A stretch of 64,000 nt of DNA. Source: Parietichytrium sp. I65-24A (lineage: Eukaryota; Sar; Bigyra; Thraustochytrida; Thraustochytriidae). Under the pieces are notes generated by a model. That model was not told the DNA's origin and did no database searches. It saw only the letters and a program-made list of their open reading frames with translations. The stretch lies in NCBI GenBank assembly GCA_012862575.1, contig BLSF01000062.1:124001-188000 (forward strand), read 5' to 3'. This document shows, in pieces, positions 29,042 to 37,884 of this stretch; positions within the stretch are counted from its first letter, which is position 1; every line of letters starts with the position of its first letter. Both the position numbers and the translations under genes were made by a program.

Positions 29042-31468
29042 ATGGGCGCGAAGAAGGACGCTCTCGCGCCAGCGCGCGAGGCGAGCGTGGCAAGCAAGTG
29101 CGTAGCGGAGAAAGTGGACCTTGGCGCAGTGCGCTTCATACATGTCCGCGCAGGTAGGCATATAGATTGCGTGGAATTCGTTTTCGAGAATGGCAGCAAA
29201 CGGGTCTATGGCAACCCAAGCGGCGGCGACAATTGTACACCTTTTGAGCTAGACATTAGATCCCGGGAGTACATCGTCCGCATCAAGGGCCGCCAGGGCA
29301 AGCACCTTGATGCAGTGCAGTTTGTAACCAATCTGGGGCGCGAAAGCAAGTGGTACGGAGGGGACGGTGGCCATGGATTCCAAATACGAGCTACTCCTGG
29401 CACGATGGTGGTTGGGTTGGAGACCGAGGACACGACGTTTTGTCCGCAAATTTTCAAGCTCTTGGTGTATGAAGCGATCCCGGCACCGCCAAACATAAGC
29501 CTTTTGCGACTTTTGCTCCACAAGAATGTGAGAAAGCTCGTTTTTAGTGGCAACCCGTCGCTGTTCAAAAGCGCACGTTCAGGCAAGCCCTCCGTGTTGC
29601 GATTGCTGTTGAAAAGACGTTTGGTCATGATTCGCGTCATGTGGCGCGGAAGTCCAAGCTTCTTGCGACTGGTGCTGGACGGAGAACAGCAAAAGGAGCC
29701 AATGTCACTCTTTCGCAAGCTTTGCACACCTCCAACAGAAGGCGCCGCCTCCGCAATGCAGATGATGAGTTGCCGCGACAGGAAAAATAGAAAATCATTG
29801 AGCATTAATCAGCTGCTATTGTCAGGATCGCCTTCTGTCGCGAGGCAGTTCTTTGGGAAGAGTACGAGTCCTTTGACGCCGTTAATGCAGCTGTTGTTCG
29901 AGCGAGACCTTGTAAATGGATATCCTTCGATTTCTCACTTGTTGACGATTCGAGACGAGCTAGACGGTTTGGAGCATCCCAGCGTATTTGAGGCGATCTT
30001 GGAAGGAGAGCAGTATCTTGGAATGGAAGGCGAGGGCCTCACAAGAGTGCTCTCCCTCGGGTTCCACGACTATTCGCGGGAGGAGAGCGAGGTTCGGCGT
30101 GAGTCGGTGGCGTCACGCGGCCAGGTCCCAGTGGGGTATCCAATCTCACTCATGAGGCTCATGCTCATAGGAGAACCATCACTATTTAGTCTGCTTCTGG
30201 AAGGCGAGCGTGACGGCAAGCCTTCCATTGCTCGTCGGTTTGTGGAGCCGCGGCATGAAAACGGCATTTCGCTGGCCCGGATGGTGCTGACAAACTTTGA
30301 GGACCACAGAGGTCACCGGCCGGCGCTTTCGACATATATTTTTGGAGGAGAGGATCTAGGTCGGCCGTCGCTCTTGCGATTGTTGATCGCAGGGGAGGCT
30401 CGACCAGATCAGCTGTCGCTCCTGAGACTTTTGTTCTTCAAGTTCAAGCCGACTCGCCCTGGTCTATTTCGTGGAAACAGTTCAATGCGAGGCGATCGCA
30501 AACGGAGCATTTTAAAAGAAAAACGATCCTTGCTAGACCTGTTGACAGCCGGAAATCCCTCTATCGCAGACTTGTTCTTCCAGGGCGAGCTTGAAGGGGA
30601 GGACTCGTTGGCAAGGCTCATGTTGGGAACTTGCGTAGACTTTCAGGATGGGTACATCCGGCTGACCGGTAACTTGAAAGCAGGGAATGAGAACGGTGTT
30701 TCGCTCATGCAATGGATGCTTGTTGGCGAGGAAGATGGCGGGCCGGGGATCTCATTTATTCGCCTCTTGCTCTTCGGGGAGGAAGAGAACGGCTTCTCGC
30801 TTCTTCGCCTACTCCTGATGAACGAGACTTCAAATGAGCCTTCGCTTTTGCGAATTCTACTGACCACTTTGAAGGCGATTTTGATTGCAGCAAAGACGCG
30901 CCCGCATCAGATTCGTAACGGGGAATTGAAATCTACCATTCAAAAGATTTCTTCTTCCATCAAAGACAGCCAAAATGAAGGGGCCACGTTTCGTCAACAG
31001 ATGGACAAGCTCGCCGAAAGCCTCAATCCGAACAGCGAGCAGTTTAAGCTCTTCATGTCTGTGCTGTCCACTATCCCAAAGAGGGGCAAAGAGTTTCAGG
31101 ATCAATGGAAAATCCAGTGGCTAAGAGTCGCAGAGGAAATCGAAAACGCTGGAAAGCGAGCTAGGAAGGGCACCGTTTGGAGCAAGATGGGTCCAACGTG
31201 GAAAAAACTTGCAGAGCACATGGCTCATCAGGATTGGACCCAGCTCGCAGCTGATCTTGCTGTTTTGGCCTCAAGCATGGACTCGATTAGCAAGATCACC
31301 AAGCGCCTCAAGAAAGCTCATGCTGCAACGCCAGCATGGATGATTCCTACCTCGCTCATGTCTTCAATTGGAATCAATTTGCCAGACCCCAAAACGTATC
31401 GCTTGGACGAGGATGAGGACCCAGAAGACGAAAGCGATGGTGAAGACAGGCTAAACTCCAAAGCATAG
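29042..31468 (+). CDS. Jacalin-lectin domain protein with a long SLLRLLL-type repeat region
   Basis: This is an 808-residue protein. Residues about 28-148 resemble a jacalin-related lectin fold: a first strand pair with HIDCVEFVFENGSK, then IVRIKGRQGKHLDAVQFVTN and GRESKWYGGDGGHGFQI, the conserved I-x-G-x-x-G-x-x-[IL]-D-x-[IV]-Q-F-x-T-N region. Such domains bind mannose or related glycans. Residues about 150-608 hold about 25 degenerate units of 10-17 residues with consensus G-x-P-S-[LIVF]-x-R-L-L-L-x-G-E, for example GRPSLLRLLIAGE and EENGFSLLRLLLMNE. I know no named repeat family that fits. Residues 610-770 are helical, and the tail is acidic. There is no signal peptide, so a cytosolic lectin-like role is likely. 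The frame opens at GTG 29018; ATG 29042 is used. Confidence 0.8.
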   Translation: MGAKKDALAPAREASVASKCVAEKVDLGAVRFIHVRAGRHIDCVEFVFENGSKRVYGNPSGGDNCTPFELDIRSREYIVRIKGRQGKHLDAVQFVTNLGRESKWYGGDGGHGFQIRATPGTMVVGLETEDTTFCPQIFKLLVYEAIPAPPNISLLRLLLHKNVRKLVFSGNPSLFKSARSGKPSVLRLLLKRRLVMIRVMWRGSPSFLRLVLDGEQQKEPMSLFRKLCTPPTEGAASAMQMMSCRDRKNRKSLSINQLLLSGSPSVARQFFGKSTSPLTPLMQLLFERDLVNGYPSISHLLTIRDELDGLEHPSVFEAILEGEQYLGMEGEGLTRVLSLGFHDYSREESEVRRESVASRGQVPVGYPISLMRLMLIGEPSLFSLLLEGERDGKPSIARRFVEPRHENGISLARMVLTNFEDHRGHRPALSTYIFGGEDLGRPSLLRLLIAGEARPDQLSLLRLLFFKFKPTRPGLFRGNSSMRGDRKRSILKEKRSLLDLLTAGNPSIADLFFQGELEGEDSLARLMLGTCVDFQDGYIRLTGNLKAGNENGVSLMQWMLVGEEDGGPGISFIRLLLFGEEENGFSLLRLLLMNETSNEPSLLRILLTTLKAILIAAKTRPHQIRNGELKSTIQKISSSIKDSQNEGATFRQQMDKLAESLNPNSEQFKLFMSVLSTIPKRGKEFQDQWKIQWLRVAEEIENAGKRARKGTVWSKMGPTWKKLAEHMAHQDWTQLAADLAVLASSMDSISKITKRLKKAHAATPAWMIPTSLMSSIGINLPDPKTYRLDEDEDPEDESDGEDRLNSKA

Positions 31469-34400
31469 AAAGAATTGTGTTGACTTGAACTTTAATTATA
31501 CTTCTCTCAATCAGGCCTGACCTTAAGAAAAATTGAATCGAATATAATCGCGCTCACTTGAACACAAACGTTTTCAAAAGTGTGTAATTTTGGACCGAAG
31601 ATAATTTCAATAAATTTTTTGGTAGAAGGAGCTTCACTCTTGAGTTTTTCCTTGTTTTTGACTTGTAATTTTGTTGTCAAGACTTGAAAAGGGGTATGTC
31701 ATGAACATGAATTTGGGGTGAAACTATTTGGCGAAATAAACGAAAGGCGGAGCAAAAGAGTGCTTGTCAATCCCTGCACCTTGGCCCGAGAATTGCCAAA
31801 AAGCGAAGAGTTCAAGGTTCAAGGCATTAAAGTCGACGAAATAAGCGTGCACAGGAACATGGGTACCAGTGCGTGCACAAGTCATAAAGCAGCACACCCC
31901 ATCGTCAAGAGTCGCGAGCGGCAAACCTCCATTTCTAAAGAACTACTAAAGCCGCGACTCCGCGCCAAGTATCGTACTAACTTTAATTAACAGTAAAAAA
32001 CATCACAATAAAGTCGTTGAATAATTTCAGAGTGCCATGCCGTCGTCCGGCGTGCATCATCATCGCAAACGCGCATCATCGCGAGTGCCTCACTGACTGC
32101 GAACTTAACATCTGGCGTGCGGTCGAAAGTACGAGTGGGATCAACACAGAAATGAAATAGGAACTCACGGGTTATGCCTGCATTCGTAACAGAATGAATT
32201 CAGATGTGCCTCTGTTGACTTGTCCGTTAAGCCATCATGATTCACAATCAATCGAAAGCAAAAGGCAAAAAGCTGCAAAAAGCAAAAGCGAAAGCAAACA
32301 TTAGTAAAATAAAGCGCAGTGGCCAGTTTGCGGGAAGGACAGCGCACGGAGTAAGATTGCGCCGCAGCTTGCGCTCTTGGGTCGAATATTGCACACCCGA
32401 ACTGCATCCAGCAGGAGCGGAGTTGCAGGAAAAGGCCGGCAATCTTGAATGACCATGGTTCTCACAATCAGAGAAGAGCACCCTCGCGCTCACTACTGTA
32501 CACGAGCCGCACATGGCCGATAGAACTTGAAGTCGCGGAATGAAACAGTTTTTACGGAACGATTGATTGGCTTAAGCGCAGTCAGTGTAGTATATTCCCG
32601 CTTGCAGTTCAACATTTTTTTATTCTTTTTATTGATCTCAGTATTCGCCGTGAAGCGAACGAGTCTAGTGGCACTGCAGGAGGGATACAATATATAATGT
32701 TGTTGTAGTTTCGAACTGAGATTGAGATTGAGGAGTTTTGGACACCTCCTCTGTGCGACAGGCTGTCGCACCAGCAGGAGCGCCGTCGACTTGCGCGCGA
32801 TGCATTGAAGAAGCTCCTCTCCTTTCGTTGAGCTCATTGGGATTTATGCGAGATCGACAAGAATCCCATGAGCATCGCGGTGGCTAGGCGAGGAAACAGC
32901 CCCTAACAAGGACCTTTCTCTCTTCCTCTCTTCCTTCCTCTCTTCCTCGCACACTGAAACCTCAACTCCAAAGTTCCGCAATCCAAAAAGGAAGGAAGTA
33001 CCCATGTTCCCGCCCAGCACTTGGCAATGCACTCCGCGCTTGCTATACGCAGCCCAAGTGCACTTGGAACGCAGCTATTTCACTGCCCATTGTCGCTACT
33101 TTGCCAAGTGTCCAGCAACAACAACAACAACAACAAAATAATAGTTTCATTTGCACGCCCTCCTTTCCATCTACAATGCAGGTATTTGTTAGGTTGCTGT
33201 CTGTGTATTTCTTCATCCCTCCATCCCTCCAACTTTCCAACTCTTCAAGTGATTTCAGAACAGAAGAATGAATGAATAATGAAGATGACAATGCCTTGTT
33301 TACTTTTTTTCAGTTTTCCAAGTTTCAAAACTCGCTTATTTTGGCAGTGTAGATCACGGTGTAGATGGTTCGATTTTTGATATTTACCGGTACTGCACTA
33401 AGCATTGTTATTCCATGCACTAAGCTCAGGTATACTTAAAGGTTAAGCTCTTGAAGTGTATGAATATTTCCTTCTTTTCACCTACCGTAACCTTACTCCA
33501 CCCTTAGCGCAGTGGCAAACACGCCTCCGCCGCTACAACCCAGCGACCACAAACTATAGTCGAGTTGAATACGCCTTTGCCAAACTGTAGAGTACCATTG
33601 ACTATGGATTACTGTAATGTATACCGGTAAATCTGTATTCTCAGACTTTTACAGAGGCAGAGACTTGCCAAGAATTCAACAGATAGATGGGAGCGGTACT
33701 AGCATCGTGTCTAGATCCGCGCTAATCATATTTCCGAACCAAAAGCCAAAAGCAAACCAAAACATGGAAAACTTAACAGTAAAAATAAAAACCACGAAAA
33801 GCGACCAAAGTTACGAGCTCGAAGCCATCTTCTAGCGAAAGAGTAGGTGGGCCGAGTAGCCGCATGAGTCAACGAGAGACGAGAGAAAGAAAAAAGCAAA
33901 GAAAGAAAGAAAGAAAAGAAGGAAAGCTCTTTCGTTCTCACGTCTTACTGGTCCCCTTTGGCAGAGAGAGAGAGAGAGAGAAACAAAGAAATGGCTATAA
34001 GAGCGAGTGGCGCAGCGTTAGTGAAATCCGTTCGTAACCCCTCTCGCCGACTGGCATTCTCTGTGCAACTCTGAGGAGACACTAACGTAGAAAGGAGCAA
34101 AAAGTAAAAAGTAAAAAGCAAAAAGCAAAGCAGTGAGAGAGTGAGTGATTGAACAGATTTGAGCAGATTGAACAGGCACTCGACAGCTGCGAGGCTCTCT
34201 CTGTTTCTCTCTGTTTTCTTTCTCTCTCTCTCTCTGTTTCTCTCCCTCCCTGTCTCTCTCAGCGAGGAGCTGGCTTCCTGCTAGTCCGAGATAGTCCGAG
34301 AGTCATTGGCGCGACTCGTTATCGCTGGCGGTCTGCGTAGTGGAATGCTAGCTGGCCGGTGTGTTTGACTGCGGTGGACGACCTCATCGCTTAGCTCTCT

Positions 34401-35139
34401 CAGCTCTCTGCTCTCAGTTGTCATCTCTCAGGTGTCTGTTCTCAGTTGTCTGGTCCTAGAGTCTGCGTTGGTTTGGTCGCGTTGGAGTTGTTGGTGTCAT
34501 CGGAGGAGTCCTGAGCTGGCAGCTATTGAGGCGTCTACCAGTACGGTGGCGCAGAGGCACGCAACAAGTGTTATTTGCCTGTTCCAACAGCTAGCTCCGT
34601 GGGAAGGAGAGGACGCACTCTCACAGCTCTCACAGCTCTCACAGCTCTCACAGCTCTCACAGCTCTCACAGCTCGTCGCCCGCGCCAGCTGCGAGACTTC
34701 CTGCCTCTCCTAGAAATAGCTGTTACGCGGCTGTGTTCTACTTTGGTGCGACTCGCGAGAGTGACGTCCGTGCGTGCGGGGCCGTGCCTGGGCAGAGCGA
34801 CGGCAGTCTGTGTGTGGTGGGTGTGACTGCGTTTCGCTGCGTTGCGTTGCGTTGCGTTGGTTTCTTCACGCCGCGGATTGGCTCAGTCAACTTTCGGTCT
34901 AGTGAGAAGCTGATTGGCGGTTGGTTGGTAGATTCGAGACGGAGATCGGAGGACAGGTGAGATTGGATGCGAAAGGTTTGACGCGAAGGCCGAGTAGCGA
35001 GCATACACCAGACGGGGTGCGCGGTGATCGCATCTCAGCGACAACTGCGCATTCGGACATCGCGCAGCTCCTTCTTTTGGCCTTTCTAAATTCTTTCGGT
35101 GCATAAATTGAGGCGAGAGACGCCACCGAAGCCTTCAAA
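31469..35139. other. 3.7 kb intergenic region without visible gene
   Basis: No frame has a recognisable protein. It holds a GGAAG/GAAAG-rich patch, an (ACA)n tract (about 33117-33137), AG tracts (33965-33980), a CT tract (about 34195-34260), a TCACAGCTC nonamer array (34621-34674) and a GCGTT pentamer run (about 34834-34861). The right half probably serves the phospholipase-like gene at 35140. Confidence 0.5.
34621..34674 (+). repeat. Tandem nonamer TCACAGCTC, 6 copies
   Basis: Six perfect head-to-tail 9 bp copies. Frames through it translate as LSQ or LTA repeats; no ATG-started protein-like gene surrounds it, so it is treated as leader or promoter DNA. Confidence 0.9.
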
Positions 35140-37224
35140 ATGGGGGGCGGGGGTTCCGCGATGCGGAAAAACAGTCAGAGCGTGGTGCAAAGACAGCCCT
35201 GCGAGACTCAAGTGAGCTATAAGATCAGAGTCAAATTCCAGACGGACAAACTAACCAAGGCGACGTGGTACAACGACATCACCAACACGTTTGGTATGGA
35301 GCCTCTTCCTGTTCCGGATGCGCTGCAGGTGTTTCACAAACAATGGAATGTTAATGTCACGGAAGAAATGCTCAAGGATTTGTACGGGATGTCCGAGAGC
35401 ATGCTCTCCATCAAGCAGATCGCACATATTTACGGTGATTTGTCGTACAACCCTTCCATAGGGGCCATATATTCTGCGCTGATCAAGGATCGTGAGACGA
35501 TCACTGACCAGGTGTGGCTAGAGTTCCTCACCGAGTTCCAAGGCTATCACGAGTGCCAGGCTGGCCTTGTGGACGAGCAGATGATAAAGTACTCCGACTT
35601 CAAGAGCTTCCCTAAAACTGCGATTGCGTTTGGCCAATACTTGCTGTCCCCGGCCAACGCTGCCTTTCACCCGAGCCTCAATTCTCTGCAACGTTTTGAC
35701 CGGCCCTTGGCAGAGTACTTCGTTTGCGTCGCTAAGATCCCTGACGTGGCTGATTGTCCCACCGTAAAGCAAACCATTGCAAAGTTGGCAAACACTATTT
35801 CAAAAAGTGCTCGTGTCGTTGAGCTCCAGTGTAGCGGGGGCGCATCTGACGGCGAGCCAAGATGTATGGCGGATCTGTATCCCCATGGCATTTCTGCCGA
35901 CAAACTTCCTAGCTTTGTTGAAACTATTCGCGCTCTGAGCGCTGCCATGGATGACGCTTACCCTGAGAAACTCGGCGCGCACATTCAATGCGCATCCACC
36001 GGGGAGTCCTTGACCTCAATGCCGTTCCTCCTCGTGCTTACCATGTTGAACTCCTGTTCTCCAGAGGAGCAGGACAAAGTCGTCCAGCATCTTAAAGATG
36101 TGTTCGGATCTAAGCTGGATTGCCCTCCAAAGAATGCGGATGGGACAATATGGACTCCCCTGCAGCTGCAGGGCAAGGTTGTAATCGTAAGCCCCCAGAC
36201 TTTCTCACTTTCCGAGCACGACATGGCGTCAGGAAAGGCCGGAGGTGCCTTGTCCGAGAATTTCCTCGCTGTCACGCACTTACGAATGCTCACTGTATAC
36301 GAGATAAGGCCCATTTTGGACCAAGCCAAGTCGAGGTCCGAGCTGCGGAGGTTGTTGCAGGGCATCGTGCTCACTTTGACACCCACCGAGCTATGTGCAC
36401 ACATTATGGAGCTCTCTTCTATTACAGACATGTTGCTCGTGCACGTGCAATCAAGTAAGCGAAAGCAGTTTAGGGTGAAGGGGACCAACCTGAAAGATAC
36501 AGGGAGTGAGTACGACGGCGCAGTGGACCAGGACGTGCGTCATGTCGTTCAGTTCAGCGAGCTGCGACCTGGGGACGCGAGTGACATCGAGGCTCGCTTC
36601 AAGGCTGAAGTTGTAATGGAAGAGAGTCAAGAAGAGGTTGAACCACTTCGAGGATGGCGCTACGGAGCCCAGATGATTCCAGTAGATATAGGGGGCTCTT
36701 CGGAGGCAAGTGTTCAGAACGTTAGTCTGTTCAAGCAACAGGGAGGACATGGGTATGTTCCCCGATTGCCTCGCCTCGTATTTAACAACTTTCCAGGATT
36801 CACAGACAACTACGCAGACTTTCCCACCGATTTTGCTAGGTCTTTATTTGTGACCATATTGTCTGCCACAAGACTGCCCCGAGACTTGCACGTGAACCAG
36901 CCGTACATTCGTATCTATTGCAACAATGGTACCGGGTTGAAACAGGTTGCAATCACAGGAACCGTGGACGATAACGGATGCAATTGCATTTGGGAGGAGG
37001 ACTTTGAGTTCAAGTTTCACGTGAACGACCTTAATGCAGCTGCTTGCCTCTTGTTCGTGGCGAACGATAGGGACAAATCCATGAACGGAGAGCTAGCGTT
37101 TGCATCTGTTCCGCTGTGGGGCTTGCAGACCGGTTACAGAAGTCTACCCTTCTTCAATATGGACGGCAGCCCAATTAAAGACTCTGTGCTTTTCGCGCAC
37201 TTTGACTGGGAGACTGAAGAATAG
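35140..37224 (+). CDS. Catalytically inactive phosphoinositide phospholipase C-like protein
   Basis: This 694-residue protein keeps the PI-PLC plan. An EF-hand-like region (about 85-180) ends in FGQYLLSPANAAFHP. The X-domain region (186-352) has RFDRPLAEYFV, ARVVELQCSGG and LQLQGKVVIVS. The Y-domain end (about 500-546) has WRYGAQMIPVDI and GHGYVPRLPRLV. A C2 domain (567-692) has LFVTILSATRLP, WEEDFEFKF and TGYRSLPF. Catalytic residues are missing: the S-H-N-T-Y motif after H-Y-F is replaced by CVAKIPDV, the calcium ligand of E-L-D-C is Gln (ELQC, E229 kept), and the S-L-E-N-H glutamate is Leu (TMLNSC). A binding or scaffold role like that of PLC-related inactive proteins is likely. MGGGGS at the N-terminus fits an N-myristoylation signal. 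Confidence 0.82.
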   Translation: MGGGGSAMRKNSQSVVQRQPCETQVSYKIRVKFQTDKLTKATWYNDITNTFGMEPLPVPDALQVFHKQWNVNVTEEMLKDLYGMSESMLSIKQIAHIYGDLSYNPSIGAIYSALIKDRETITDQVWLEFLTEFQGYHECQAGLVDEQMIKYSDFKSFPKTAIAFGQYLLSPANAAFHPSLNSLQRFDRPLAEYFVCVAKIPDVADCPTVKQTIAKLANTISKSARVVELQCSGGASDGEPRCMADLYPHGISADKLPSFVETIRALSAAMDDAYPEKLGAHIQCASTGESLTSMPFLLVLTMLNSCSPEEQDKVVQHLKDVFGSKLDCPPKNADGTIWTPLQLQGKVVIVSPQTFSLSEHDMASGKAGGALSENFLAVTHLRMLTVYEIRPILDQAKSRSELRRLLQGIVLTLTPTELCAHIMELSSITDMLLVHVQSSKRKQFRVKGTNLKDTGSEYDGAVDQDVRHVVQFSELRPGDASDIEARFKAEVVMEESQEEVEPLRGWRYGAQMIPVDIGGSSEASVQNVSLFKQQGGHGYVPRLPRLVFNNFPGFTDNYADFPTDFARSLFVTILSATRLPRDLHVNQPYIRIYCNNGTGLKQVAITGTVDDNGCNCIWEEDFEFKFHVNDLNAAACLLFVANDRDKSMNGELAFASVPLWGLQTGYRSLPFFNMDGSPIKDSVLFAHFDWETEE

Positions 37225-37884
37225 ACTGTAATTTGGGTTGTGCACCAACCCTACAATGATCCTTGTGATATTCAAAGCACCTCTAGCTCACTGTTTCTGG
37301 GCGTTTCGTGTAGCACAAGAAAAAGTTCGCTTTGTCCAATTCGGTTTAACGTGTACTCACGTCAACAGCCGGGACCGATTACTTGGCCCAACACAGCGAA
37401 TGTGTCCGAAGGACGTGCTCAAAGTTTGGTTTTTGGCTTGGCTTGTTGGTCTCTTCACACAAGGTTTCATTGCACTCCCAATCGTTCGACATTACAAAAT
37501 CATAAAATCTCTTTTATGTCTCGAAAGCAGTCTCATGATTCGAAGGGCACTGGGTATCAGGAAATCGAGACCACAAAAGCGGAATTTCCAGCAAGTAGTG
37601 CTGGCAGCTACATTGTACTTTATGTACCCGCGAAGTACGATCGCCCGTACAAGCACTCGGAGTCGAGAATTTGGAACATTGTTTTAATTGTAAACGAAAA
37701 CAAACATGTTATTCGACCTGCTGTTATATCATGCATACACGAAAAGAGCTCACTATCCAACCAAGCGATTTGGTGCATAGAAGCCAGTTCTGAAATAGGG
37801 CAAGAATTGCAAAAAAGTACTTGATCGGAATAGGAGAAAGAGAAAGAAAGGAAAGAGGGCTCAATCAATGCCAAGTCGTTTAGC
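37225..37884. other. Convergent intergenic region (PLC-like / TrpEG)
   Basis: A 660 bp spacer between two stops. Two overlapping plus-strand frames (to 37687 and 37824) stay open but begin with non-ATG codons and resemble no protein family. Confidence 0.45.

Noticed and set aside
33485-33590. tRNA-like A-box (TTAGCGCAGTGGC) with a weak B-box-like sequence downstream
   Set aside because: The T-arm and anticodon arm cannot be folded at the right spacing, and the B-box has mismatches. At most it is a tRNA-derived relic; not supported as an RNA gene.
33985-34075. Second tRNA-like A-box (GAGTGGCGCAGCG)
   Set aside because: No B-box in the proper orientation and no cloverleaf could be formed by eye.
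34619-34674. Short regular repeats that could suggest a CRISPR array (also at 7381, 25370 and 42881)
   Set aside because: These are head-to-tail 7-9 bp microsatellites without spacers, in a eukaryotic genome.
37238-37824. Two overlapping plus-strand open frames after the PLC-like gene
   Set aside because: Both begin with non-ATG codons, overlap each other and show no family motif. They are most likely chance open frames in 3' sequence.
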